From assembly GCA_019637615.1 (NCBI GenBank), contig JAHBVJ010000030.1, positions 1-64,000 on the forward strand: a stretch of 64,000 nucleotides of DNA, written 5' to 3'. Within the stretch, counting starts at the first letter, position 1; each line of letters opens with the position of its first letter. The DNA comes from Anaerolineae bacterium (GTDB lineage Bacteria > Chloroflexota > Anaerolineae > Aggregatilineales > UBA2796). The notes beneath the pieces were generated by a model. That model had not been told where the DNA came from and did not search any database. It saw only the letters and a program-made list of their open reading frames with translations. Of the stretch, positions 35,508-45,503 are shown in pieces. The translations under genes and the position numbers were made by a program.

Positions 35508-38500
35508 TTAAGTCAGCTCTTTATCAAGCCCCTCTATGACCAGCGTAAAATTGAGCGACTTGCCCCGCGCGATGGCGGCATTCAGACCTTCTGGCGGGAG
35601 CGCCGCTTCTAGGTCGGTTCGCAGTGGCTTAATCCAGTGTTGAATACTGGTCAACTTGCCTATCGGATGCGCTTCGATCATGCCGACCAGCTCGGCGCTG
35701 TGTTCCGCCCGTCCTTCCAGCAGATGCAGCCGCGCGATCCCCGCCAGCATATCTAGTTGGGACGGGACAGACAGCATATTCTTGAGGATAGCTGCCACCT
35801 CACGCAGTGTGGCGCGTGCCGCCGCTGCGTCCTTTTGGGCGAGTAAGTAGAAAGCGAGATACGTTTTGCTCTCAGCGAGGCCGTCCTTGGCATCCGTTTC
35901 CTCGTACACTTTGATCGCTTCCTTAAACGCGGATTGAGCGCCATCCAGATCGCCTTGTTGCAGCGCGACCAACCCCAACAGGTTGTGGCTCTGCGAGATC
36001 GTCTCGCGGTCTTCAAGCTCACGCCGGATGCGTAAGGCTTCATCCGCATCAGTCTTGGCGGCAGTCAGATCGCCCTTCATGAAGGCCAACCGCGCTCGCG
36101 AAGTAAGCGCGAAACATAACCCACGTCTATCCCCGATTTCCTCGTAGATAGTCAGCGACTCGGTAACACGCTGCGTCGCTATCTCGAACTCGCCTTTGTA
36201 CCGCGCGAACTGAGACTGATTGCTCAAATACATCGCCAAATTTTGCCGATCATTCAGTTCTTTGAACATGTCGATGGCTTGCTTCGTATAGTCTTCCGCT
36301 GATGGTAAGTCACCAAGCCGATCCTGAAGCGAACCAAGCGCGCCGAGGAAATACGCGATGATGCGTGGATCTGCGTGATCCCGCGCGATCTTTAGGCCAG
36401 TGGTCAGGTGGCGCAGCGAGGTTGTATAGTCGCCCTGACTGGTGCTGATCAGCGAGAGGTTGTAATACGAAATCGCTACTGAGTACCAATTGCCAGCGGC
36501 CTGTTCAATGGCTAACCCCTGCTCAAGGTAAGCCAATGCTGGTACATAGTCTCCGATGCTGCTCAGGAACGCGCCATAGTTGCCGAGCGCCGTCGCCAGC
36601 CGCGATTGGTTGCCAATGGAACGTTGGAGCGCGATGGTTTCCTCGAAATATTTCCTCGCATTAGGATAGTCACTGCTCGATGCACAAATGATGCCTAACG
36701 TGCCCATGCTGCCCGCCATACCAGCCTGATCACTGATTTCGCGCTGAATGGCAAGGGCATCCTCATAGCCTTTCCGCGCTTTCACATAATCACCTTGTGT
36801 ATACGGCGTCCACGCCAGATTTGCCATCGTGATAGCAATGCCAGTACGGTCGCCCAACGTGCGGAAGATCTTCAACGCACGTTCGAGCAAGGTATTGCCA
36901 AACTCGTGCTCGGAACGCCGATTGATACGAAAATAACCGAGCACACGGAGCAGTTCGGCTTCGTTTTTGCGGTCGCCCAAGCGTTCAGCGATAGCCAGAC
37001 TGGTTTCGAAGCAATCTATCGCTTGTGTAAAGTCGCCCGATAAATCGAGCGCCTCGCCGCGCTGCCTGAGGATCATCAGCTTTAACACTTGCATTTCTTC
37101 CGGCAAGCGGGCTAAGGCACGTTCTGTAATCTGCAATGCCTCGCGTGGCACGTAACTGCCGAGCGCGACTTTCGTCGCCAATTGCGCCTCGATCGTCCCT
37201 TGTCGGTTGTCGCCCGCCGCATACCAGTGCTCCATCAACGTCGCCGCGCGGCTGATGTCGCCCGGATAGGCCTTCTCTAAGGCGTCCGCGACTTCGCGAT
37301 GCAAGGTGGGCAGTTCCTGCGCGGTCAGGTCTTTTAGTAGAGCTTCGCGTAGTTTGTCGTGGGCAAACCGCCACTGTCCATCTTGCACCTCCAGCACGGC
37401 GACGTTGGCACATGTCGTCAGCCATTCATCCAGTGAGGTACCGAGTTTGTCCGCTATCAACTTCAGCGCGGCAAGGTCTAGTTGGCGTCCTGCCACCGCC
37501 GCCCGCTTCAGCAGCGCCTGCCCGCTTTCTGGCACCCGCGCCAAACGCCGCCGCACGATCTCCTGCACACCGCCCGCGAAGACCTTTTCTGGCAGCGTCC
37601 TGCGCCCGATCTCGCTCAAGCGTCCGGCTTCTTCTGCCAAGGCGCGCATAACCTCAACAATAAAGAAGGCATTCCCTTCCGTTTCGCGCTGAATGAATTC
37701 CACCACCTCTGGATAAGCGCCAGCCTCACCAAGCATTGCCGTACTCAATTTGGTGATACCTTCAATGGTCAGCCGTTTCAGCGTCAGGACTTGCATCCCC
37801 GGCAGTTCCTTGGGCAGATCGGGACTTTCGTCGTTGCGGTAGGTGCCGACAATCATCAAATGCAAATCACTGATGATCAGGTTCAACTGCTTCAAAACTT
37901 CAAGACTCTCGCTCGTCCACTGTAAATCTTCGAGGATCAGGAGAATCGGCTGCGTATGGCGGCGGAATAAATCCGCGATGGTAAGCACTAAACGACGCTG
38001 ACCGGGTTTACCCTCGATTGGCGAAGCGTTTGGCACCTCGCGTCCTAACAATGTCCCAATATCCGGCACGATTTCCTTGATGATGCTGGCTTCGAGATTG
38101 CTAGGATCAGTCGCGATCACCAACCGACGCAGCACGTCTTGCCACAACTGATAGGGCAGCCCGCCTTCTGCCACACCTTGCCCTTGTAGTACCAAGACAC
38201 CTTGCACCAACGCACGAACGCGCAACTCATCCACCAAGCGCGACTTGCCGATCCCGCTTTCCCCACCGATCAGCCATGCCCGCGCTGGCGCATCGACAGC
38301 TTTGTTATCCGCGATGACGGCCTTTAACGTCGCTGCTAACTGCGCGAACTCGGCTTCACGTCCCACGAACTTGGAGGCTTGCAAGAAGCTCTCACGGATA
38401 GCCGCGCTTTCTTCGGGGATAGCTTCACCGAGCGCGTCGGTCAGCGCTTCGATCACTTCCTCGGCGGTCTGGTAGCGTTCCTCCGGACTTTTTGCCAACA

Positions 38501-39239
38501 GTTGGCGGATTGCCGGACGCAGCACAGCATCAATGTTGTTGACGTCAGGGGATTTATTGAGAATAGCAATGATGAGCTGTGTGATGCCCTCCTCCTCAAA
38601 CGGACGCTGCCCTTGCAACAGCTCACACGCGATCACGCCCACCGCATACAAGTCGGAAGCGGCGGTGGCTGGCCCTTCTGTGAGCACTTCGGGAGCCATA
38701 TAGTGCATGGTGCCAGCTACCCCGCCCTCGGCTTCTTCAGTTGGGTGCGCGACGGCTGCTAACCCAAAATCCAACACCTTGACCTGTCCATCAACCGTTA
38801 CCAGCACATTCCCCGGCTTCAGATCGCGGTGAATCACGCCGCGCCGATGCAAGTAAGCCAGTGCTTGCAGCATCTGCACAATCAGATTGACTTTTTCCGT
38901 CTGGGATTTGCCCGCGCCAGCCTCCACGATGGTACGTGCGTTTTCCAGCAATGTCATCGTGAAATAGGGCTGACGTTCGCTGTCAAAGCCGTAGTCCATC
39001 ACACTAATAACATTAGGATGCCGCAGTGAGGCCAGCGTGCGGAATTCATTGGATAGCGCGACACGGAAGTTCTGGCTGTCGCTAGGCACTTCGCTACCGG
39101 GAACCTGAGGAGCAAGGATCACGCGTTTCAGCGCAACTTGCTGTTTCATCAAGCGGTCATCGGCGCGGAACACCGTACCCATCCCGCCCGCGCCAAGTTG
39201 GTCGTGTAATTGATAACGGTTGGCGATCAGTTGCTGCAT
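35508..39239 (-). CDS. Ser/Thr protein kinase - AAA ATPase - TPR signalling protein (copy 1)
   Basis: The 1,243-residue cytoplasmic protein has three parts. Residues 8-270 are a Hanks-type kinase with GAGGMGTVF, Lys38, HRD at 137-139, DFG at 157-159 and APE at 182-184, all intact. Residues 290 to about 600 are a predictive-STAND/AAA module: FVGREAEFAQL, Walker A GGESGIGKSR at 325-333, ILLILEDLQW as Walker B. The rest is TPR repeats (GDYVKARKGYEDALAIQREI and similar, about ten units). It ends in a short segment also seen at the end of LuxR/BTAD-like regulators. No membrane helix or DNA-binding domain is present. It probably senses a ligand via the TPRs and phosphorylates unknown targets. Confidence 0.93.
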   Translation of the reverse strand: MQQLIANRYQLHDQLGAGGMGTVFRADDRLMKQQVALKRVILAPQVPGSEVPSDSQNFRVALSNEFRTLASLRHPNVISVMDYGFDSERQPYFTMTLLENARTIVEAGAGKSQTEKVNLIVQMLQALAYLHRRGVIHRDLKPGNVLVTVDGQVKVLDFGLAAVAHPTEEAEGGVAGTMHYMAPEVLTEGPATAASDLYAVGVIACELLQGQRPFEEEGITQLIIAILNKSPDVNNIDAVLRPAIRQLLAKSPEERYQTAEEVIEALTDALGEAIPEESAAIRESFLQASKFVGREAEFAQLAATLKAVIADNKAVDAPARAWLIGGESGIGKSRLVDELRVRALVQGVLVLQGQGVAEGGLPYQLWQDVLRRLVIATDPSNLEASIIKEIVPDIGTLLGREVPNASPIEGKPGQRRLVLTIADLFRRHTQPILLILEDLQWTSESLEVLKQLNLIISDLHLMIVGTYRNDESPDLPKELPGMQVLTLKRLTIEGITKLSTAMLGEAGAYPEVVEFIQRETEGNAFFIVEVMRALAEEAGRLSEIGRRTLPEKVFAGGVQEIVRRRLARVPESGQALLKRAAVAGRQLDLAALKLIADKLGTSLDEWLTTCANVAVLEVQDGQWRFAHDKLREALLKDLTAQELPTLHREVADALEKAYPGDISRAATLMEHWYAAGDNRQGTIEAQLATKVALGSYVPREALQITERALARLPEEMQVLKLMILRQRGEALDLSGDFTQAIDCFETSLAIAERLGDRKNEAELLRVLGYFRINRRSEHEFGNTLLERALKIFRTLGDRTGIAITMANLAWTPYTQGDYVKARKGYEDALAIQREISDQAGMAGSMGTLGIICASSSDYPNARKYFEETIALQRSIGNQSRLATALGNYGAFLSSIGDYVPALAYLEQGLAIEQAAGNWYSVAISYYNLSLISTSQGDYTTSLRHLTTGLKIARDHADPRIIAYFLGALGSLQDRLGDLPSAEDYTKQAIDMFKELNDRQNLAMYLSNQSQFARYKGEFEIATQRVTESLTIYEEIGDRRGLCFALTSRARLAFMKGDLTAAKTDADEALRIRRELEDRETISQSHNLLGLVALQQGDLDGAQSAFKEAIKVYEETDAKDGLAESKTYLAFYLLAQKDAAAARATLREVAAILKNMLSVPSQLDMLAGIARLHLLEGRAEHSAELVGMIEAHPIGKLTSIQHWIKPLRTDLEAALPPEGLNAAIARGKSLNFTLVIEGLDKELT

Positions 39240-39382
39240 AGCATCCTCGACAAAGCGTACATAGGTCGGTTTGAACGGAAAGCATCCACGCGCCTGCTGG
39301 ATATAAGCATCAGTGGATGGAATAAGGCAGAAAGATCAAGCGTTATGCTGCCGATGAGGACAGACGCAAGATGATAAAGCAT

Positions 39383-42300
39383 CTAGCCTACTTCCTTATC
39401 GAGTTGTCCCGTCACGCTATCAATGTTCATTTTTTTGCCGCGTCCAACAGCAGCGACGAAACGTTCGGAAGGAAGTGCCGCTTCTAATTCCGCGCGCAAC
39501 GGCTTGACCCAATGCTGGATAGACAGCATGTTGCCCATCGGATGTGCCTCGATCAGGCCGACTAATTCAGCGCTGCGCTCCATACGCGCTTCAAGCAAAT
39601 TCAACCGCGCGACACTCGCCATTACTTCAAGCTGCTTCGGCACAGATCGATCCGCGGCGAGGATGGTCAGCGCTTCGTGAATATGCAGCCGCGCAGCCGT
39701 AAGGTCTTTTTTCGCGAACAAGCAGAAAGCGAGGTACGTTTGGCTCTCGACAATACCACTTTTTGCGCCTGTCTCCTCACAAACCCTGAGCGCCTCCTGA
39801 AACGCCGCTTGCGCCGCATCATAGTCGTGGATTTGTAAAGCAATCATTCCCAACAATGTGTGACTTTGTGCGATCGTCTCGCGATCTTCAAGCTCACGAC
39901 GGATGCGCAGGGTTTCCTCCGCATCCACCTTAGCGGCACTGAGATTGCCCTGCGCGAACGCCAGCCCGCCGCGGGCGGTCAGTGCGTAGCATAGTCCGCG
40001 CCGATCACCGATGTCCTCATAGATACCTATGGATTCCTTGACGAGATTCTCCGAGTCGGCAAAATCCCCCTTCTCGCGCAGAAGATAGGACTTTGCGCTG
40101 AGATACATGGCGAGATTTTGCCGATCATTGATCTCGCGGAACAGGTCAAGCGCTTGTTGCGTAAAGGTTTCGGCGGCTGGTAAGTCGCCAAGCTGAATCT
40201 GCAAAGAGCTAATCCCGCCGAGAAAATAGGCGATAACGCGGGGGTCTGCGTGTTCACGTGCGATCTTTAGGCCGTCGGTGTAGTAATGATGCGCTGTCGT
40301 ATAGTCGCCCTGATTATTGCTCACTAAGGCGAGGTTGTAATAATGGACGGCGACGGCGTGCCAATTCCCCGCGACTCGCTCAATCGCCAGCCCCTGTTCA
40401 ATATATTGACGGGCTTGCGTGTATTCTCCGGTCATGCTCAGGAATGCGCCATAATTGCCTAGCGTATTCGCCAGATGCGACTGATCGCCGATGGCACGTT
40501 GAAGCGCAACGGTTTCTTCAAAATAGCGTTTGGCGGCTGGATAATCGCTGCTGGAAGCGAAGATAATGGCTAACGTGTTCATACTCATCGCCATGCCGGT
40601 TTGATCGTTGATCTCGCGTTGGATGGCAAGCGCCTTTTCATACCCGTCGCGCGCTTCGGGATAATTGCTTTGCGCATACAGTGACCACGCCCGATTAGCC
40701 AGCGTGATGGCAATCCCCCGACGATCCGCCAAGCTCTGGTAAATCCGCAGGGCTTGCTCAAGATAGATGTTCCCTTGGCTGTGATCGGAGCGTCGGGCAG
40801 TCAGCATATGGCCTAGAACACGCAGTGCTTCGGCCTGATTTCTGCGATCTCCGAGCCGTTCAGCAAGCGTCGCGCTGGCTGTGTAATTGTCAAAGGCTTG
40901 TTGGAAATCTCCGAGATTTTCATGCGCATCGGCCTTCAACTTGAGCAGCATTAATTTCGACACTTGCATCTCATCCGGGATCATGGCAAGCACCCGATCA
41001 ACAAGATTCAGCGCTTCTTTGGGGACATATTTCGTCAGCGCCACATTCACCGCGATCTGTCCGCTGACTGTTCCTTGCCGCCATTCATTCGCACCATACC
41101 AGTGTTCCATGAGCACAGCCGCGCGGCTCGTATCACCGGGATAGGCGGCCTCGATGGCCTCGGCAACTTCCCGATGAAGGGTGGGTAACTCTGCTGATGT
41201 CAGGTCGCTTAACAACCCCTCACGCAGTTTATCGTGGGCAAATCGCCATTGAGCATCTTGTACTTCCAGCACTGCCACATTCGCACACGCGGTCAGCCAT
41301 TCGTCCAAGCTGTTGCCAAGCCGTTCCGCGATGCTTTTAAGCATAGCGAGATCCAACTGACGGCCTGCCACGGCTGCTCGTTTTAGCAACGCCTGACCAG
41401 TTTCCGGAACGCGTGCCAAACGCCGCCGCACGATCTGTTGCACACCACCCGAAAAGACATGTTCTGGCAGCGTTTTGCGCCCGATCTCACTCAGCCGTCC
41501 CGCCTCCTCCGCCAGCGCGCGCAAGACCTCCACCATGAAATAAACGTTACCTTCGGTTTCCCGCTGGATAAAATCCAGCACTTCAACGTTTTTGCCTGCA
41601 TCCCCCAACATCGCCGCGCTCAACTTGGCGATGCCATCCGCCGTCAAGCGTTTGAGGCTCAAAAGCCGCATCCCCGGCAGTTGTTGAGGAAGCTCGATAT
41701 TCTCGTCGTCGCGGAACGTACCGAGGATGATCAGGTTCAGTTCCCCGATAATCAGATTCAACTGCTTCAAGACTTCGAGGCTTTCACTCGCCCAGTGCAA
41801 GTCTTCAAGGACGAGTAGAATCGGTTGCGTTTGACGACGGAATACGTCGGCAATCGTCAGTACGAGGCGGCGCTGTCCCAATTTGCCCTCGATAGGGGGA
41901 GCGTCCACCACGTCATGGCCCAACAGAGTGCCTATATCCGGCACGATTTCCTTCAGGATGCTGGCTTCCAGATCGGTCAGTCGGGTGGCTAACACAAGCC
42001 GACGCAGCGCATCCCGCCATAACTGGTATGGCATCCCACCTTCTGCGACGCCTTGCCCTTGCAGCACGATGGCACCACGCACCTGCGCACGGATACGGAT
42101 TTCTTCGACCAAGCGCGATTTGCCGATGCCACTTTCACCGCCGATCAGCCATGAACGCTGAGGGTTATCCGTGCCAGTCACGCCATTAAGGACTGTCATC
42201 AGGGCCGAAAACAATGTCTCAAATTCGGCATCGCGTCCCACAAACTGCGAAGCCGCTAAAAAGCTCTCGCGCACCGCCTCACTTTCCACAGGGATCGGTT

Positions 42301-43111
42301 CCCCTAGCGCGTCCGAGAGTGCCTCGATGACTTCCTCGGCAGTTTGGTAGCGCTTGGCAGGGTTCTTTTCCAGCAATTGGCGGATCACGGGGCGGAGCCG
42401 AATCTCGATCCTGTTCAGATCAGGTTGATGATTGAGGATCGTCATGATGAGGCTGGTGATGGTATCCGCGTCGAAGGGCAGTTTTCCCTGTAACAGTTCA
42501 TAGGCGATCACGCCCACTGCATACAGGTCGGATACGTTGGTGGCGGGCGCATCGGTAAGCACTTCGGGGGCCATATAGTGCATCGTGCCCGCGATTCCTT
42601 CTTCCGAGTCTTCGCTTGGTTGGACAACGATTGCTAGTCCGAAGTCGAGCACTTTCACCTGCCCGTCGGCGGTCACGAGCACGTTCCCCGGCTTGAGATC
42701 GCGATGCACGATGCCGCGCCGATGTAGATAAGCCAGCGCTTGCAATAGCTGCATAAGCAGATGCATTTTGTCTGCTGGCGATTGACCCATGCTGGCTTGG
42801 ACGATGGTGCGGGCATTTTCCAGCAGCGCCATCGTGAAATACGGTTGACGGGCACTGTCAAACCCATAGTCCAGTACACCGATGATGTTGGGATGCCGCA
42901 GCGAGGCCAGCGTACGAAACTCGTTCGAGAGCGCGATTCGATAATCTTCGCTGTCGTCGGTCTCACCGTCACTGGGTGGAGGGGCAAGGCTCACCCGCTT
43001 CAGCGCGACCTGCTGCTTCATGAGGCGGTCATCGGCGCGGAACACCGTGCCCATCCCGCCAGCGCCAAGTTGATGGTGTAATTGATACCGATTGGCGATC
43101 AATTCCTCCAT
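39383..43111 (-). CDS. Ser/Thr protein kinase - AAA ATPase - TPR signalling protein (copy 2)
   Basis: The protein has 1,242 residues, colinear with the preceding-in-coordinate copy and nearly identical over its kinase opening (ANRYQLHHQLGAGGMGTVFR). HRDLKPGN, DFGLA and MAPEVL are intact, Walker A is GGESGIGKSR, Walker B is ILLVLEDLHW, and about ten TPRs follow. The insert after the kinase N-lobe (PPSDGETDDSEDYR) and many TPR helices differ, which suggests the copies now sense different signals. It is transcribed in the same direction as copy 1, 143 bases apart, so it is a tandem duplication. The flavoprotein gene lies just upstream on the same strand, 45 bases away. Confidence 0.93.
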   Translation of the reverse strand: MEELIANRYQLHHQLGAGGMGTVFRADDRLMKQQVALKRVSLAPPPSDGETDDSEDYRIALSNEFRTLASLRHPNIIGVLDYGFDSARQPYFTMALLENARTIVQASMGQSPADKMHLLMQLLQALAYLHRRGIVHRDLKPGNVLVTADGQVKVLDFGLAIVVQPSEDSEEGIAGTMHYMAPEVLTDAPATNVSDLYAVGVIAYELLQGKLPFDADTITSLIMTILNHQPDLNRIEIRLRPVIRQLLEKNPAKRYQTAEEVIEALSDALGEPIPVESEAVRESFLAASQFVGRDAEFETLFSALMTVLNGVTGTDNPQRSWLIGGESGIGKSRLVEEIRIRAQVRGAIVLQGQGVAEGGMPYQLWRDALRRLVLATRLTDLEASILKEIVPDIGTLLGHDVVDAPPIEGKLGQRRLVLTIADVFRRQTQPILLVLEDLHWASESLEVLKQLNLIIGELNLIILGTFRDDENIELPQQLPGMRLLSLKRLTADGIAKLSAAMLGDAGKNVEVLDFIQRETEGNVYFMVEVLRALAEEAGRLSEIGRKTLPEHVFSGGVQQIVRRRLARVPETGQALLKRAAVAGRQLDLAMLKSIAERLGNSLDEWLTACANVAVLEVQDAQWRFAHDKLREGLLSDLTSAELPTLHREVAEAIEAAYPGDTSRAAVLMEHWYGANEWRQGTVSGQIAVNVALTKYVPKEALNLVDRVLAMIPDEMQVSKLMLLKLKADAHENLGDFQQAFDNYTASATLAERLGDRRNQAEALRVLGHMLTARRSDHSQGNIYLEQALRIYQSLADRRGIAITLANRAWSLYAQSNYPEARDGYEKALAIQREINDQTGMAMSMNTLAIIFASSSDYPAAKRYFEETVALQRAIGDQSHLANTLGNYGAFLSMTGEYTQARQYIEQGLAIERVAGNWHAVAVHYYNLALVSNNQGDYTTAHHYYTDGLKIAREHADPRVIAYFLGGISSLQIQLGDLPAAETFTQQALDLFREINDRQNLAMYLSAKSYLLREKGDFADSENLVKESIGIYEDIGDRRGLCYALTARGGLAFAQGNLSAAKVDAEETLRIRRELEDRETIAQSHTLLGMIALQIHDYDAAQAAFQEALRVCEETGAKSGIVESQTYLAFCLFAKKDLTAARLHIHEALTILAADRSVPKQLEVMASVARLNLLEARMERSAELVGLIEAHPMGNMLSIQHWVKPLRAELEAALPSERFVAAVGRGKKMNIDSVTGQLDKEVG

Positions 43112-43156
43112 AGGCCCTCCAACATATGGCTATTACACGGACTTGAATAGTCAACC

Positions 43157-45307
43157 CTAGCTAAACACCGAGGTCGGATAACCGCAAATTGCCTGTGAAC
43201 ACAGCCGACCAGACAGGACGGCTCCTTCGACGCAGCCAAAACTCAGCACGCCGACGTATGTCCAATCCCCCGCCAGATACAACCGTCCATATTTTGAGTC
43301 GCTCGGTTTGAGCTTAAAGCGCCACGACTTTTCTTTCGCAATCGGCTGTCGTTCGGTCGGGTTGATATTGGCGCGGATGTCCTGCTGCAACAAACGTGCC
43401 TCGTCTTTGGCGTCACCTTTGGCGAACAGCATCGACCAATCCAGCGCGTTCGGGTTATCCGCTTGCGTTCCTTCAGGCCAGATCAGTGCGGCGCTGTTTT
43501 GTAGGTAAGTCTCCATCGGCTTGAGCGCCATCTGTTTCGCTTCGGTCGGGAAGTCGTGCTGATCAGGTGGCGGCTGCGTGGTTGGCGTCGGCATCACGCT
43601 GCCCACGTAGTAAATGCTCTGCGGGACGCTCGATCCCTGCCAGTCTTCGACGGGCAGCAGATGGCTCATGTTCGTCCACACGTCCCCCGGTTCTGCATAC
43701 GACATCGCCAGTGGATTATCACTCGTCGTGCCGAGTTCAGCGGCAGTTTTGGTCATCCACAACTCGTACTGGCGTGTCCACACCGTCGGCACGTTAGCGA
43801 TCATGTCCTGCCATGCGCTGCTATTTGCGATGAGTTCCGGGCATACGTAGGGGAACGCACCAATCGAAATACCAAGGATCACCTTGTCGAAATCCTGTCC
43901 GGCAGTCAGCGTCAACTGTCCTACATCGGGCCACGCGCAATAGAAGGATTCGAGGTCAACGTTGACGCCCTCTTTCTGCATCGCTTGCATCTGCGCGCCT
44001 TCTTTCAACTGGTCATACAGCGGATCATTGGGCCATGCGGGCAAATTCTTGACGAAGATCAGCGGATCGTAAGTGTCTTTGGGGGTGGCTTGCAGCGCCA
44101 TGTCAATCGTCTGTACCGAGGTCTTGTCGCTGGAAACGCCGATATTGGTCACGCGGCTGAAGAAGTTGAACTTGACACCCCGCTGGCTCAACACGGCATA
44201 CAGTGGCGCGAACACGATGTCGCCCATGCCCGCGTTCATCTTGAAGAACACCGCGCCCTGATACGTCAGGAACATGCGCAGCATTCCGTATACCGCTGTC
44301 CCCGCCGCCACACTGCGATTCTCGAACGTCGGGATACCGTCCCGATATGTAAACGCCATGTCGTACACACCACTCAGCAATGCCGAGATCAACAAATCCT
44401 GCGGTGCGCCATGCCGTGCCAGCCACGCCGTATATTCCTCGTCATTGATCGAGTCGAACCCTTCTGGATTAAACAGCACATCATCTTCGAGCACACCCTT
44501 GATGTTGTAATAGCCCATCTGGATCAACAGTATCAACCGCCGCAACTCGGTCGTGATCGGCAGCTTTTCGATCTCTGACTCGAACCAGTGAAAGAAGCTT
44601 TCTAGCAACCCTTGCAAAAATCCGTGCGCTTCGGTCGTTTCATCAGTACGTGCTAAGTGCGGGACGTTATCAGCCTGATCCGCGAGATGCAACTGCATGG
44701 CGATCTCATGCGCCCGCTGTAATAAATACTCACCGTGCGAAATAAGCGCCGCCAATCCGGACTCGGGGCTTGCGACGGCTTCTTCCACCGTAACATTATC
44801 GGCGGACGTGCCGCCGAAATAACTGCTCACAGACTCTTGCATCTTCTCGATCACCTTCAGGATCGCTTGGATGATCGTCAGCATATGGTCGCCATCGCCG
44901 GGGTACTCGTTCGGCGTCACCTTGAACGGCATATCCCACGGCATCCACGTGCCGTCGATATGCTCGTCATACTCGAAGAATTCTTGCGGGGCGAAGGCTT
45001 TGTCGATGCTGCGGATCGGGGAATCGGGATACAAGCCCATGTCCTGAAACGCCTGATATGCCCGTCCCATCACGTTGAAGGCGTTTTCGTAAAAGCCAAA
45101 CCACAGATGCAGCCCATGCTCGATGATCCGACCATCCTCGCCGCGTCCGCTGGCACCTTTCCCACCGAGCCGCCAACCCATCTGATAGACCGTGATGTCG
45201 TATTTATCTTGCCAATTCGGTTGCTCGGTGAGTTCGAAGACGGCGGTCATTGCGGCGATGCCACCACCAAGCACCACGATTCTTTCCGGTGTCGATGCTG
45301 CGGTCAT
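43157..45307 (-). CDS. Large FAD/NAD(P)-dependent oxidoreductase, phytoene-desaturase/HpnE-like
   Basis: The 716-residue flavoprotein starts IVVLGGGIAAMTAVFELTEQ (dinucleotide-binding loop), followed by VYQMGWRLGGKGASGRG and RIIEHGLHLWFGFYENAF, the amine-oxidase/carotenoid-desaturase pattern where His-rich loops contact FAD. A final FAD motif LYLAGDWTYVGVLSFGCVEGAVLSGR closes the chain. Relatives of this length dehydrogenate isoprenoids, but a middle region (residues about 150-300) does not match known desaturases in my reading. No carotenoid or hopanoid synthesis gene is nearby. It sits between kinase copies 2 and 3 and is divergent from copy 3, so regulation by these kinases is conceivable. 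Confidence 0.8.
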   Translation of the reverse strand: MTAASTPERIVVLGGGIAAMTAVFELTEQPNWQDKYDITVYQMGWRLGGKGASGRGEDGRIIEHGLHLWFGFYENAFNVMGRAYQAFQDMGLYPDSPIRSIDKAFAPQEFFEYDEHIDGTWMPWDMPFKVTPNEYPGDGDHMLTIIQAILKVIEKMQESVSSYFGGTSADNVTVEEAVASPESGLAALISHGEYLLQRAHEIAMQLHLADQADNVPHLARTDETTEAHGFLQGLLESFFHWFESEIEKLPITTELRRLILLIQMGYYNIKGVLEDDVLFNPEGFDSINDEEYTAWLARHGAPQDLLISALLSGVYDMAFTYRDGIPTFENRSVAAGTAVYGMLRMFLTYQGAVFFKMNAGMGDIVFAPLYAVLSQRGVKFNFFSRVTNIGVSSDKTSVQTIDMALQATPKDTYDPLIFVKNLPAWPNDPLYDQLKEGAQMQAMQKEGVNVDLESFYCAWPDVGQLTLTAGQDFDKVILGISIGAFPYVCPELIANSSAWQDMIANVPTVWTRQYELWMTKTAAELGTTSDNPLAMSYAEPGDVWTNMSHLLPVEDWQGSSVPQSIYYVGSVMPTPTTQPPPDQHDFPTEAKQMALKPMETYLQNSAALIWPEGTQADNPNALDWSMLFAKGDAKDEARLLQQDIRANINPTERQPIAKEKSWRFKLKPSDSKYGRLYLAGDWTYVGVLSFGCVEGAVLSGRLCSQAICGYPTSVFS

Positions 45308-45362
45308 GAAAAACTCTCCCCTTTGCCAAAACAGGGTAAATGAAGGATAAGTTGCTGATCAT

Positions 45363-45429
45363 GGGTACAATTAATCTGGGTGAGCAGGTAGCTAGCTGCG
45401 ACTTTTTCTAGCTATGATTTATTGTACCC
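45363..45429. promoter_or_regulatory. Inverted repeats in the divergent control region of flavoprotein and kinase 3
   Basis: GGGTACAAT (45363-45371) and its exact reverse complement ATTGTACCC (45421-45429) bracket a second pair, TAGCTAG (45389-45395) and CTAGCTA (45408-45414). The 196-base region separates two divergent genes, so the repeats may be operator half-sites or an RNA hairpin in either leader. Confidence 0.42.
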
Positions 45430-45503
45430 GCAAAGCAGAAAGACCTAGCAACGCCATCCACATCGGCTAACGGATACGCATCAAAACATACTTAGTAGGA
45501 CAT

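Noticed and set aside
43556..44578. 340-residue plus-strand frame inside the flavoprotein region
   Set aside because: The antisense flavoprotein has FAD motifs at both ends, whereas this frame has none and an antisense-like composition.
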